Assembly: GCF_014201145.1 (NCBI RefSeq)
Contig: NZ_JACHDP010000001.1
Coordinates: forward strand, 2,356,001 to 2,420,000
Direction: 5' to 3'
Source: Micromonospora parathelypteridis
GTDB taxonomy: Bacteria > Actinomycetota > Actinomycetes > Mycobacteriales > Micromonosporaceae
DNA length: 64,000 nucleotides
Shown here: piece by piece, positions 53,208-62,604 of the stretch
How the letters are laid out: every line of letters begins with the position of its first letter
Position numbering within the stretch: position 1 is the stretch's first letter
Program-made: the position numbers and the translations under genes
Notes under the pieces: model-generated
Database searches by the model: none
What the model was told of the DNA's origin: nothing
Seen by the model: the letters and a program-made list of their open reading frames with translations, nothing else

Positions 53208-56200
53208 CGGCTCTCCTTGGTCGAGGTGCTGTTCAGGTCCGTTCCGGCCGTCCTACCACGCTGCACACCACGGTGGTAGGCCGACAACAGACCGCGTACT
53301 TCATCGGGGGTCCGCCGGCTGCGGTCCCGGCCGCTCTTCGGTTCGATGCCGCCCGGTACGAGCTGCTGCTGCGGCACCCGCTTGGGCAACCCGGAGCGGG
53401 TGGTCCCGGCGGGGGCCGGCTCGGCGGCTCGACTGGCCCGCGACCAGCCCTCGTCGGCGGCCGTCCGCCAGGCGTGCGGGTCCGCGGCGGGGGCGGCCGG
53501 CGTCGTGGGGGCCGCCGGCGCCGTCCGGGCGGCCGGCGGCGGGGAGTACGACGGTGGCGTGCCGAGCCCACCGGCGGGCGCGCTGCCGCGTCCCCCGGTG
53601 GCCGACGGGGTGATGCCGTCGGTGTTGGCGCTGCCGGGAGTACGGGTCGGCAGTGGCGGTCGGGCCGGCGCGGCAGCCGGCACGGACGCGGCACTCGGCT
53701 GACCGCCGTTGCCCGTGCGCAGCCCGGCATCGGCCGGAGCGGCGGCGGGCGGCGGCTCGTCGAACTTGGGCCGGGTGAAGATCGCGGTGGCGTCGTCGCC
53801 GTGCGACCGGAACCAGACCGCCTCCATCTCCCGGAAGATCGGTGCCTCGGCGGGGAATTCGGGCCGGCTGCTGACCGGCGCGGCGGGCACCGACGGCGCG
53901 GCAGGCGGTGCCACCGCGCCAGGGCCGGCGACCGGCCCGACCGGCAGACCCGGGGCGCTGCGCCCGTCCGTGGCATCCGTGGTCGAACCGCGCCGGGGCA
54001 GCGAATCGATGGTCGGGTAGGCCACGGTCGGGCTGCCGGTCGAGGCGACCGCGCCATTGCTGTACGCGGGCCGCGCCGGCGGAAGTGGGGCAACAGGCGC
54101 CGGGGCGGCCGGTGCCGGCACGGGCGGCACCGTCGAACGCGTGCCGGTGTAGCCACCCGCCTGGACGGCCGGGGTGGTGTCCCGGGAGTCCAGCGGGGAC
54201 TGCCACTGTGCGGGAGCCGGCGCGTTGGTCCGCCACTGGTCGGGCAGGGTGGCCGCCGACGTCGCGGCGCCGGCGAACTGCTCGGTGTGACCGACCGGAG
54301 TGAGCGGGTTCTGCTCCACGGCCATCGGCTGACGCGGCCGGCTGAGCACCTGCTCGCGGCCCCGGTTCGTGGGCAGCACCACGGTGGCGGCGGGCAACGT
54401 CACCTGGGCGACGGTGCCGCCCTCGACGTTGCGGCGCAGCTCCACCCGGATGCCGTAGCGGGAGGCGAGCCGGCTCACCACGGCCAGACCCATCAGCCGG
54501 AACGCGGCGACGTCGACGCTCGGCGGGGCGGCCAACCGGCGGTTGAGCGAGTCGAGCTGCTCGTCGGTGAGGCCGAGCCCGCGGTCCTCGATCTGGATCA
54601 GGACGTAGTCGCGGATCCGGCGACCGTCGGCGACCACCGTGGTGTTCGGCGGTGAGAACCGGGTCGCGTTGTCGAGCAGCTCGGCGACGAGGCGTACCAC
54701 GTCGTTGACCGCGTTCGCGGCCACCGAGATGTCGGTGTCCACCGTCCCGAACTCGATGCGGTTGTACAGCTCGACCTCGGACTGGGCGGCGCGCAGCACG
54801 TCGACCACCAGCGCGTCGTCGCGGCGCGGCACGGCCGAGTCGGCGCCGGCCAGGACCAGCAGGTTCTCGTCGTTGCGGCGCATTCGGGTGGCCAGGTGGT
54901 CGAGCTCGAAGAGCTGCGCGAGCCGCTTCGGGTCCTCTTCGCCACGCTCGATCGCGTCCAGCTCGCCGATCATCCGGTCGACCAGGGTCTGACTACGACG
55001 TGCCAGGTTGAGGAACATCGCCGAGACGCTGGTACGAAGCGCGGCCTGCTCGGCTGCGACCCGCACCGCCTCCCGGTGGACGACGTTGAAGGCCAACGCG
55101 ACCTGACCGACCTCGTCGCGGCTGTTCAGCTGGATCGGGTCCCGGACCTGGCGGACGATCTCGTCCACCCCGCCGTCGCCGACGCTGCCCATGTTCTGCA
55201 GCCGCTGCACCGCGTCGGGCAGGTCGTGGTTGGCCACCGAGAGCGCACCCTCACGCAGTCGGCGCAACGAGTGGTTGAGCGAACGGGCCAGCACCACGGC
55301 CAACGACACGGCGATGATCAGCGTCAGCAGAACCAGGATCGACTCGATCACGGCCTGCCGGATGACATCCGCGCGCGCCTGGTCGGCCTGCTGGAACAGC
55401 CGGTCCTGCAGTTGGATCTCGGCCCAACGCATCAGGTCGTTCACGGCGCCGATGGCGGCGGTGGCGTCCTGCGCGGTGACCAGCGGGCGCTGCCCGACCG
55501 AGCGGGTGATGTCGGTGGCCACCCGGTCGGCGAGGCCGACCGCGTCACCGGAGACGGTGCTGTCGACCAGGGCTCGCTGCACCGGGTCGGCGGCCAGGGA
55601 GAAGGCGACCAGGGCCTCCTGCTGGCTGGTCAGAGTGGCCACGAAGGAGGAGAACTGTTCCGGGTCGAGCTGGCCCGCCGACAGGGCGGTGAAGGCGACC
55701 GCTTCCTCCTCGGCGACCGACGCCTTGGCGCGCGCGAAGGCGGAGACCGCGCGGCGGCTGTCCGACAGGCTCTCGTCGCCGGGCAGCTGGGCCAGGCCGT
55801 CACCGTAGGAGACCAGGTCGGTGAGGATGACCCCGTAGCGGAGCACCGCCTCGGCGACCGCCATCTGCCGGCGGTCCAACACCTCTTGGCGGGTGCTGTC
55901 CAGAGTGGACAGGTGGCTGTCGATGGCGGCCAGGCGGTCCCGCAGGGCCGTCGGCACCTCGCCGATCCGGCCCCGCTCGGCGCGGTACTCGTCCACCTGC
56001 CGCTGCGTCTCACGGACCCGCAGGTTGTACGCGTCGGCCGGCTGCTGCGGAGTGGCCAGGTAGGCGGCTGCCGCCATCCGCTCGGCCTGGAGGTCCTGGG
56101 TGAGAGCGCTGACGTCGATGGAGAGAGCCGTCAGTGACCGGGCCCGGGTAGCGTCGAAGGCACCCTCGCCAACGGAGATCAGGCGGACCGTGGCCAGCGC

Positions 56201-56338
56201 GATCACCGCCGCCACCGGGACGACAAGAATCAACGCCAGTTTGGACCGGATCCGGGCGTCCCGCAGTCGCGGCATCCGTCGGCGCGTACGCCGACCGCTG
56301 TCGCCGAGCGCGGGCAGGGTCGTCGGTCCGGTGCTCAC
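53204..56338 (-). CDS. cvnA: CvnA-type sensor histidine kinase with nitrate/nitrite-sensing (NIT) domain
   Basis: 1044 residues. Membrane segment 1 about 33-54 (LALILVVPVAAVIALATVRL), an extracellular NIT domain (about 60-325; the LQAERMAAAAYLA start is characteristic), membrane segment 2 about 335-357 (VLLTLIIAVSLAVVLARSL), HAMP-like region (about 360-425), then the kinase core with ELDHLATRMRRNDENLLVLA and HATPase motifs ELLDNATRFSPP and IEDRGLGLTDEQ. Roughly 450 C-terminal residues are Pro/Ala/Thr-rich and disordered. GTG at 56338 with GGAGGC upstream; the frame is open 350 bp further without conservation. First gene of cvnABCD; a substrate-binding lipoprotein gene lies divergently 444 bp upstream and may supply the ligand. 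Confidence 0.9.
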   Translation of the reverse strand: MSTGPTTLPALGDSGRRTRRRMPRLRDARIRSKLALILVVPVAAVIALATVRLISVGEGAFDATRARSLTALSIDVSALTQDLQAERMAAAAYLATPQQPADAYNLRVRETQRQVDEYRAERGRIGEVPTALRDRLAAIDSHLSTLDSTRQEVLDRRQMAVAEAVLRYGVILTDLVSYGDGLAQLPGDESLSDSRRAVSAFARAKASVAEEEAVAFTALSAGQLDPEQFSSFVATLTSQQEALVAFSLAADPVQRALVDSTVSGDAVGLADRVATDITRSVGQRPLVTAQDATAAIGAVNDLMRWAEIQLQDRLFQQADQARADVIRQAVIESILVLLTLIIAVSLAVVLARSLNHSLRRLREGALSVANHDLPDAVQRLQNMGSVGDGGVDEIVRQVRDPIQLNSRDEVGQVALAFNVVHREAVRVAAEQAALRTSVSAMFLNLARRSQTLVDRMIGELDAIERGEEDPKRLAQLFELDHLATRMRRNDENLLVLAGADSAVPRRDDALVVDVLRAAQSEVELYNRIEFGTVDTDISVAANAVNDVVRLVAELLDNATRFSPPNTTVVADGRRIRDYVLIQIEDRGLGLTDEQLDSLNRRLAAPPSVDVAAFRLMGLAVVSRLASRYGIRVELRRNVEGGTVAQVTLPAATVVLPTNRGREQVLSRPRQPMAVEQNPLTPVGHTEQFAGAATSAATLPDQWRTNAPAPAQWQSPLDSRDTTPAVQAGGYTGTRSTVPPVPAPAAPAPVAPLPPARPAYSNGAVASTGSPTVAYPTIDSLPRRGSTTDATDGRSAPGLPVGPVAGPGAVAPPAAPSVPAAPVSSRPEFPAEAPIFREMEAVWFRSHGDDATAIFTRPKFDEPPPAAAPADAGLRTGNGGQPSAASVPAAAPARPPLPTRTPGSANTDGITPSATGGRGSAPAGGLGTPPSYSPPPAARTAPAAPTTPAAPAADPHAWRTAADEGWSRASRAAEPAPAGTTRSGLPKRVPQQQLVPGGIEPKSGRDRSRRTPDEVRGLLSAYHRGVQRGRTAGTDLNSTSTKESR

Positions 56339-56782
56339 GACATCGCCTCCGTCGTTTCTTCCCCGCCTGAGCCGCCGAGCCATGCCGTAAGCGGAGGGGA
56401 CCACGCGCGGCACGGCCGCGATTTCATCAGAGAAGACCCTGTTTGGGAAGCCGCAGTGAGGTAGGAAACGGTCGGACGGAGCGCATCCCGTGATCCGGGC
56501 AACTGATACCTTCATTTCCGCAAGCCCCTGAACAGGGCATGTAACTCCTGAGTGGTCACGCGTGTGTGCAAAGTGAGCTTTTGCAAACATTGCGTTACCC
56601 CAGCATGTGGGATGGCCGTCCCGAAAGTGCTGCCGGGGTCCGCGCTTGACCACAGCGCCGGCCATTGGCAAGGTTTTGCAGGCTTCGCGCACACCGTACG
56701 GCAGAGGAGATCCCGTCTTCCACTGAGGACGGATTAGCGGCGGTGACCGGGCAGCGCCCGCGCCCGCACCTGGAGGACTGAG
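56339..56782. other. Divergent promoter region of the conservon and its substrate-binding protein
   Basis: 444 bp without a credible gene. TGCAAA-N7-TTTGCA at 56567-56585 is the only clear dyad, AT-richer than its surroundings, and may be an operator. Both flanking promoters should lie here; I could not choose -35/-10 elements. Confidence 0.45.
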
Positions 56783-57961
56783 TTGAGCCCCATCCGCTCC
56801 GCGACCATCGCGGCGCTCGCATCGGCCGTAGTGGCCACCACGCTCACCGGCTGCCAGTTTGGCGGGGCGGAGCAGGACACGAGTCCGATCTGGATCGCCG
56901 CCGACCTCGAACTTTCCGGCGCCGCCGCCCCGGTTGGGCGGACATACCAGCGGGCCCTCGAACTCAAGGTCGAGCAGTTGAACTCCTCGGGCGCACTGAA
57001 CGGCCGGGAGATCAAGCTGAAGGTGAAGGACAACCGTTCCGACTCGGCCGAGTCACTTCGCAACATCGTCGACTTCAGCAGCGATTCACGCGTCAGCGCC
57101 ATCATCATGGGTGGTTGCAACGAATGCGCGGTCGGTGCTGTCGGAACCATCAACGAGAAGCGGATTCCCACCATTGCGCTCGCCAGTTCCGGCGCGATCG
57201 CCGGCCCGGTCGCCCAACGGCGCTACGTGTTCAAGCTGGGCGCCAACGCCCCGGACAGCGCTGCCGCACTGACCACCGAACTGCGCCGCAACAACATCCG
57301 CAAGGTGGGGATGCTCGTCAGCGACGACGACTACGGCCGGGAGGGCGCAACCGCGCTCAGGAGCGAGCTGGACAAGCTCCGCATCACGCTCCGCGAGCAG
57401 AAGGTCAAGACCACCGACACCGACGTCAGCCAGCAGATCCAGCAGCTCGCGGCGGGCAAGCCCGACGCGCTGGTCTTCTGGACCCCTCCCGAGCAGGCGA
57501 CACTGGCCGCCACCAGCGCCCAGCAGACCACCTTCCGGGGGTCGCTCTACTTCGACGCGGGTGCGGCCGGTGACCTGTTCCTGGGCGCGGCGGCCAAGGC
57601 GACCGAGCGGGCCACGCTGATCTTCACCCAGACGATGGTGATCGACGACGTGATCGCGACCACACCGGCCAAGGCGGCGCGGCGGCAGTGGTTCCAGGAC
57701 TACACCGCGCGCTTCGGCGGGTACAACGGGTCCTCGTCCTTCGCCGCGGACGCCGTCCAGCTGATCGCCGACGCGGAACTTCGCGCCGGTGGCGAGGTCG
57801 GGAAGGTCAACCGCAACGGCATTCGGGACGTGCTGGAGACGTCCCAGATGGACGGCCTGTCCGGCCCGATCCGGATGACGCCCGACAACCACAGCGGGCT
57901 GATGCCGCAGGCGCTCACCACGCTGGTCGCCCGTAATGGTCGCTGGCGGTTGGCGGGGTAA
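56783..57961 (+). CDS. ABC-type substrate-binding lipoprotein (branched-chain/urea class)
   Basis: 392 residues, periplasmic-binding fold of the branched-chain amino-acid class. N-terminal lipobox LTGC at about residues 20-23 with positive start. The mature protein has WIAADLELSGAAAPVGRTYQ, LNGREIKLKVKDNRSDSAES, CNECAVGAVGTINEKRIPTI, VGMLVSDDDYGREGATAL and FDAGAAGDLFL. No transporter permease or ATPase genes follow, so it probably serves sensing, delivering a ligand to the divergent CvnA NIT sensor (inference). Start TTG at 56783 with GGAGGA upstream. A strong hairpin ends the transcript. Confidence 0.85.
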   Translation: MSPIRSATIAALASAVVATTLTGCQFGGAEQDTSPIWIAADLELSGAAAPVGRTYQRALELKVEQLNSSGALNGREIKLKVKDNRSDSAESLRNIVDFSSDSRVSAIIMGGCNECAVGAVGTINEKRIPTIALASSGAIAGPVAQRRYVFKLGANAPDSAAALTTELRRNNIRKVGMLVSDDDYGREGATALRSELDKLRITLREQKVKTTDTDVSQQIQQLAAGKPDALVFWTPPEQATLAATSAQQTTFRGSLYFDAGAAGDLFLGAAAKATERATLIFTQTMVIDDVIATTPAKAARRQWFQDYTARFGGYNGSSSFAADAVQLIADAELRAGGEVGKVNRNGIRDVLETSQMDGLSGPIRMTPDNHSGLMPQALTTLVARNGRWRLAG

Positions 57962-58018
57962 ACGCTTCTGGGCCTCGTGTAGCTCGCTGGTCCGGCGGGT
58001 TCGTCGGGGTGCCGGGTG

Positions 58019-58090
58019 GGGTGTGGCCGACCGTGCCCGGCTCCGGGCGGTCAGGCTTGATCCCTCCGCCGGGCACGGTCGGCCACACCC
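58019..58090 (+). terminator. Very strong hairpin terminator
   Basis: Perfect 23-bp arms (58019-58041 and 58068-58090, core GGCCGACCGTGCCCGG) and a 26-nt loop, 57 bp after the substrate-binding-protein stop. The stem is unusually long. Confidence 0.8.
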
Positions 58091-58115
58091 TTTGTGCCAG
58101 CAGCGTCGACGAAAC

Positions 58116-58145
58116 GGGCCGGCCTCCTGAGTGGGAGGCCGGCCC
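58116..58145. terminator. Second hairpin terminator
   Basis: GGGCCGGCCTCC (58116-58127) pairs perfectly with 58134-58145 over a 6-nt loop, flanked by GAAAC and GTTTC; followed by a T-rich tail. Positioned to end both the upstream rightward gene and the leftward permease gene. Confidence 0.75.
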
Positions 58146-58212
58146 TTCGCGTTTCTTAGTGTTGATCTTGATCGGTGTCTTGGCGCTGATCTTTGATCTT
58201 GCTCTTGTTGGG

Positions 58213-59073
58213 TTAGCGGCTGCTGGTGGTTTCTTTTACCCAGGGCAGCGCGATTCGCTCGATCAGCAGGAGCGCCGAGTAGAGCAGGATGCTCACCAGC
58301 GCCACCAGCATGATCGCCGCCCACGCGGTGGCGGTGTCGCCCACGCCGGCGTACTGCAGGATCAGGTAGCCAAGGCCACTCTCGCCGGCCTGGAACTCGC
58401 CGATCACCGCGCCGATCGCGGCCAGTGGCATGGCCACCTTGAGCCCGACGAAGATCTGCGGCAGCGCCGCCGGGAAGCGCACCTTGCGGAACGCCTGCCA
58501 GCGGGAGGCGTTCCAGGAGCGCACCAACTCCGCCAGGTCCGCCGGCGTGGTGGTCAGCCCGGTCGCGGTGGAGAGCACGATCGGGAAGAAGCAAAGAAGG
58601 AACACCATGGTCAGGATCGGCTTCTGACCCCAGCCGAGCGCCACCACCAGCAGCGGGCCCAACGTGATCTTCGGCACTGCGTTCACCGCGACCAGCAGCG
58701 GGGTGAACATCCGCTCGACCGTACGGGAGCTGGCCAGGGAGAGTCCGATCAGGACACCGGCGGCCGCCGAGAGGGCGAAGCCGGTCAGAATCTCCAGCAG
58801 GGTGTCCCAGGTGTGTTCCAACATCTGGGCGGGCTTGTCGACGAACGCGGCGAGCACGTCGCCGGGCGGTGGCAGGGCGGCGGGGTGGACCAGCTCCAGC
58901 CGAGCGATCAGCCACCACGCCGCCAAGGCGACCAGGAGGCCGGCCGCGGGCAGCAGCGCCGCCCCGGCCCCGGCGCGGAGGCCGGCACCTCGACCCGCCC
59001 GCCCCGACTCGCGGCCATTACCCGCAGGTGGAGGTGCCGCCACCGCCGGATCCGCCGACCGGACGTCGGTCAT
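58213..59073 (-). CDS. ABC transporter permease (SsuC/ThiX-like)
   Basis: 286-residue integral membrane protein with about six hydrophobic segments from residue 35 to 280 and the conserved EAA-type loop (AADLAELVRSWNASRWQAFR...FPAALPQIFVGLK). It belongs to the nitrate/sulfonate/taurine/hydroxymethylpyrimidine group of ABC permeases. ATG at 59073. It lies downstream of the substrate-binding gene (105 bp) on the same strand; the ATPase is encoded divergently at 60481, which completes the transporter. Confidence 0.88.
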   Translation of the reverse strand: MTDVRSADPAVAAPPPAGNGRESGRAGRGAGLRAGAGAALLPAAGLLVALAAWWLIARLELVHPAALPPPGDVLAAFVDKPAQMLEHTWDTLLEILTGFALSAAAGVLIGLSLASSRTVERMFTPLLVAVNAVPKITLGPLLVVALGWGQKPILTMVFLLCFFPIVLSTATGLTTTPADLAELVRSWNASRWQAFRKVRFPAALPQIFVGLKVAMPLAAIGAVIGEFQAGESGLGYLILQYAGVGDTATAWAAIMLVALVSILLYSALLLIERIALPWVKETTSSR

Positions 59074-59178
59074 CTTGTCCTCCTCGAAATCCCACGGCCC
59101 CCGGGGAGGGGCCGACGAGCGACGGGGGTACGCCCCACCGAAATCGGCGGGACGTACCCCCTGGTGACGACCGGACGA

Positions 59179-60210
59179 TCAGGCCTTCGGCGCGAGGCTG
59201 AAGTCGATGATCTGCTCGGGGGTGATGTTCTGCTTGAGCGCGCCAGCGCCCTGCAGGATGGCGATGCTCTTGGCGACCCGACCGCTGTCCAGGGTGCCGA
59301 TCGCGGTGCCGGTGTTGCCGGAACGGACGTACGCGGCCATCAGCTCAAGCTCGGCGGCGGCGGCGACCGCGTTGGCGGCGTCGACGTTCTTCTTCAGGAT
59401 CTCGCCGGCCTCCTTGGAGTTGGCCAGGCTGTACTCCAGGCCCTTGAGCAGCGCAGCGGTGAACCGCTTCACCATCTCGGGCTTCTCCTTGGCGATCTTC
59501 GAGGAGGTGATCAGCACGTTGCCGTAGAGGTCCTGCATCACGTTGCTGTACGGCAGCATGACGGCCTTCTTCTTGGCCACCGACTCGATGGTCGGCTGGC
59601 CGACGACGAACTGGCCGATGCCGTCCACCGCGCCCGAGGCGAGCGTGCCGATCAGGGCCTGCGCCTCACCGTTGACCCAGGTCACCTTGCTCGCGTCCAC
59701 ACCGGCGAGCCGGGCGTACGTCGGGAAGAGGTTGCGGACCACGGAGCCGGGCGTGTCGGCGAGCTTCTTGCCCTCCAGGTCCTTCGGCGAGGCGATGTTC
59801 TTGCCCTCGACCGTGGCGATGCCAGCCATGGTGCGCTGCTGGATCGCGGCCACCACGGTGAAGTCCTTCGCCTGGCCGTTGCCGACCTGGAGCAGACTGC
59901 CGGTGAGGTCGACCGGGCCGAAGTCGGCCTGGCCGCCGACGACGGTCTGGATCACACCACCGGTGCCCTGACCGGCCTTGATCTCGACGTCGAAGCCGGC
60001 TTCCTTGAAGAAGCCCTTGTCCTTCGCCACCCAGGCGTAGGCGTCACGGCCGAACTGGCCGAAGGAGGTGAGGTAGGTCACCTTCTCCAGCGCCTTGCCG
60101 TCACCCCCCTTGGCGTCGTCGGCCGAATCCGACCCGCTGCTGCAGGCGGAGACAAGGGCGAGGGCGGTGGCCAGCGCGGCCGTAGCGACCGTACGGGTCA
60201 GCCTTCTCAT
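59179..60210 (-). CDS. ABC transporter substrate-binding lipoprotein (NMT1/THI5-like)
   Basis: 343 residues; lipobox LVSAC with Cys at about residue 23, a Ser/Gly/Asp-rich spacer, then a two-lobed periplasmic-binding domain starting VTYLTSFGQFGRDAYAWVAK and KGFFKEAGFDVEIKAGQGTG. NMT1/THI5-class proteins bind pyrimidine precursors, sulfonates, nitrate or riboflavin-like molecules; the ligand here is unknown. ATG at 60210 at the start of a typical signal peptide. Partner permease directly downstream, ATPase divergent. Confidence 0.88.
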   Translation of the reverse strand: MRRLTRTVATAALATALALVSACSSGSDSADDAKGGDGKALEKVTYLTSFGQFGRDAYAWVAKDKGFFKEAGFDVEIKAGQGTGGVIQTVVGGQADFGPVDLTGSLLQVGNGQAKDFTVVAAIQQRTMAGIATVEGKNIASPKDLEGKKLADTPGSVVRNLFPTYARLAGVDASKVTWVNGEAQALIGTLASGAVDGIGQFVVGQPTIESVAKKKAVMLPYSNVMQDLYGNVLITSSKIAKEKPEMVKRFTAALLKGLEYSLANSKEAGEILKKNVDAANAVAAAAELELMAAYVRSGNTGTAIGTLDSGRVAKSIAILQGAGALKQNITPEQIIDFSLAPKA

Positions 60211-60480
60211 CAGTGCACCATGTCCTTTCCGACCGGGGCCGGCAGGCCACCGGAGGGGGTTGTCTTGACGGGCCGGCAGGAGGGGTGAAAGCCGGGCGTC
60301 ACGGTAGTGAGGGGACTCTTCGCGGGCACAGCGTACGAGAAACCCACCTTTGCGACGCCAGGCGTATCGGGTTGCGGAACGGAAACAACCTCATGACCAC
60401 CCCGGACGGTGCGATACGCAGACAGGCCGGCTAGCCTTTGTCGGATTCCTGACCGTCCACTCAGCGGAGGTCCGCCGGAG

Positions 60481-61266
60481 ATGATCCAACTGGCCGGGGT
60501 GTCGCGTACCTTCGAGGGCCGATCTGGCCGGGTCGAGGCGCTGCGTGGCATCAACCTCGACGTCGCCGAGGGCGAGTTCGTCGCCGTGCTCGGCCGCTCC
60601 GGCTGCGGCAAGTCCACGCTGCTGCGGTTGATCGCCGGGCTGCTCCCGCTGACCGCCGGCGAGATCACCGTGGCCGGTACGCCGATCGCCCGCCCTCGCC
60701 AGGACATCGCCATGCTGTTCCAGAAGCCGGCGCTGCTGCCCTGGCGCACCGTGCTGGACAACGTCATGCTGCCGGTGGAGATCTTCGGCTGGAGCCGCGC
60801 CAAGCACCGCGAGCGGGCCCGGCAACTGCTCGACGTGGCCGGGTTGGCCGGCTTCGAGAAGAGGCTGCCGCACGAGCTCTCCGGCGGCATGCAGCAGCGG
60901 GTGTCGTTGTGCCGGTCGTTGATCGGTGAGCCCCGGGTGATGTTGATGGACGAGCCGTTCTCCGCGCTCGACGCGCTCACCCGCGAGGAGCTCTCCGGCG
61001 AACTCCAGCGGGTGCACATGGAGAACAAGCCGACCATCGTCTTCGTCACCCACTCGATCGACGAGGCGGTGCTGCTCGCCGACCGGGTGGTCGTGCTGAG
61101 CCCCCGCCCCGGCCGGATCCGCAAGGTGGTCGACGTCAACATCCCCCGGCCCCGCACCCTGGGCCGCAACGCGCACCTGGCCGACGTCGCCCGGGTCAGC
61201 GCCGACCTCCACGAGCTGTTGATGGAACGCGACCAGCCGGCCGCGGCCGGCGCGGAAGGACGATGA
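60481..61266 (+). CDS. ABC transporter ATPase (SsuB/TauB-like)
   Basis: 261 residues, complete ABC domain: Walker A GRSGCGKSTLLR (about 42-53), Q-loop LFQKPALLPWRTV, signature LSGGMQQRVSLC, Walker B VMLMDEPFSALDALT, switch His in VTHSIDEAVLLADRV. It energises the NMT1/THI5-type importer encoded on the other strand. ATG at 60481; upstream GGAGG at about 60467. The stop overlaps the LLM oxidoreductase start by ATGA, so an oxidoreductase and a cupin are co-translated with it. Confidence 0.9.
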   Translation: MIQLAGVSRTFEGRSGRVEALRGINLDVAEGEFVAVLGRSGCGKSTLLRLIAGLLPLTAGEITVAGTPIARPRQDIAMLFQKPALLPWRTVLDNVMLPVEIFGWSRAKHRERARQLLDVAGLAGFEKRLPHELSGGMQQRVSLCRSLIGEPRVMLMDEPFSALDALTREELSGELQRVHMENKPTIVFVTHSIDEAVLLADRVVVLSPRPGRIRKVVDVNIPRPRTLGRNAHLADVARVSADLHELLMERDQPAAAGAEGR

Positions 61267-62219
61267 GCATGCGGGTTTCGGTCTTCACCGAGCCCAACCG
61301 GGGCGCCAGCTACGACACCCAGCTCCGCTTCGCGCGGCTGGTCGAGGCCTGCGGCTACGAGGGCTTCCTCCGCGCCGACCACTACCAGTCGATGGGCGCC
61401 GACCCGGGCCTACCCGGCCCGACGGATGCCTGGCTGACCCTCGCCGCGCTGGCCCGGGAGACCGAGCGGATCCGGCTCGGCACCCTGGTGACGTCCGCCA
61501 CCTTCCGCCTGCCCGGCCCTCTCGCGGTGATGGTCGCGCAGGTCGACCAGATGAGCGGCGGCCGGGTCGACCTGGGCATCGGCGCCGGCTGGTACGAGCG
61601 CGAGCACATCTCGTACGGCATCCCGTTCCCGCCGGTCGGCGAGCGCTTCGACCGGCTGGCCGAGCAGCTCGAAGTGATCACCGGACTGTGGCGGACCCCG
61701 TCCGGCGAGACCTACAGCTTCACCGGCGACCACTACCGCCTGGTCGACGCCCCGGCCCTGCCCAAGCCGGTGCAGGTGCCCGGGCCACCGATCATCGTGG
61801 GCGGGCGCGGCCCCAAGCGCACCCCGGAGCTGGCCGCCCGGTACGCCGACGAGTTCAACATGCCGTTCAAGTCCGTGGCGGACACGGCCGAGGCGTTCGA
61901 CCGGGTGCGTGAGGCGTGCGAGCGCAGCGGTCGGGCGGAGTCCGGGCGCGACCCGTTGGTGCTCTCCGCCGGGATCGTCGTGGCCATCGGTCGGACCGAC
62001 GCGGAGGCCCAGCGGCGTGCCGCACCCCTGCACGAGAAGAGCGCGCTGCCGCCGGAGGACCCGGTGGTCGGCTCGCCCGCACAGCTCGCGCAGCGGATCG
62101 GCGAGTTCGCCGCGATCGGCGCCACCCGGGTCCACCTGCGCCTGATCGACTTCGCTGATCTCGACCACCTTGAGCTGATCGCGGCCGAGGTGCTCCCCCA
62201 ACTGGACGGAGAACGATGA
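61263..62219 (+). CDS. LLM-class F420- or flavin-dependent oxidoreductase
   Basis: Luciferase-like monooxygenase fold, 318 residues. Starts MSMRVSVFTEPNRGASYDTQ; RLVEACGYEGFLRADHYQSM, GTLVTSATFRLPGPLAVMVA, VDQMSGGRVDLGIGAGWYER and PGPPIIVGGRGPKRTPELAA are typical of the F420-dependent class found in actinomycetes. Substrate unknown; the genome organisation links it to the molecule imported by the adjacent ABC transporter. ATG at 61263 within the ATPase stop; the stop overlaps the cupin start by ATGA. Confidence 0.88.
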   Translation: MSMRVSVFTEPNRGASYDTQLRFARLVEACGYEGFLRADHYQSMGADPGLPGPTDAWLTLAALARETERIRLGTLVTSATFRLPGPLAVMVAQVDQMSGGRVDLGIGAGWYEREHISYGIPFPPVGERFDRLAEQLEVITGLWRTPSGETYSFTGDHYRLVDAPALPKPVQVPGPPIIVGGRGPKRTPELAARYADEFNMPFKSVADTAEAFDRVREACERSGRAESGRDPLVLSAGIVVAIGRTDAEAQRRAAPLHEKSALPPEDPVVGSPAQLAQRIGEFAAIGATRVHLRLIDFADLDHLELIAAEVLPQLDGER

Positions 62220-62527
62220 GCGACGTGATCGTCGACGGGACCGAACTCGGGCCGGTGGGCCAGGAGATCGTGTACGAGAACGACCGGGTCCGGGTCTGGC
62301 ACATCCGCCTCGAGCCGGGCGAGCGGCAGCCGCTGCATCGGCATGATCACCCCTACCTGGTGGTGGCCATCGAGGGCGCGAAGAACGTCGTACAGACCAT
62401 CGACGGCACCCGGATCGACGCCGACGAACCCACCGGCGGAGTGGTCTACCGGGACCCGGGGGCAGTGCACATGCTCACCAATGTCGGAGACACGACTTAC
62501 CTGGCTCGGCTGGTCGAACTCAAGTAG
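62216..62527 (+). CDS. Small cupin-domain protein
   Basis: 103-residue single cupin barrel with metal-ligand-like histidines in LHRHDHPYLVVAIEG and a late histidine in VHMLTNVGD. Could be a dioxygenase, isomerase or sensor of the same catabolic unit; not assigned. The ATG at 62216 overlaps the oxidoreductase stop. Last gene of the ATPase-LLM-cupin unit. Confidence 0.83.
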   Translation: MSDVIVDGTELGPVGQEIVYENDRVRVWHIRLEPGERQPLHRHDHPYLVVAIEGAKNVVQTIDGTRIDADEPTGGVVYRDPGAVHMLTNVGDTTYLARLVELK

Positions 62528-62604
62528 ACCCGCCGAGCGTGGGCCGACGCGCCGCGCGGCGCGCCGGTGGCGATCGGGTGTACCGGGTGCGTAACGTGCC
62601 GGTC

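Noticed and set aside
60211..60480. A TPP or FMN riboswitch controlling the NMT1/THI5-type transporter
   Set aside because: Neither strand shows the CUGAGA or GGAUCA-type conserved segments, so no riboswitch is claimed.
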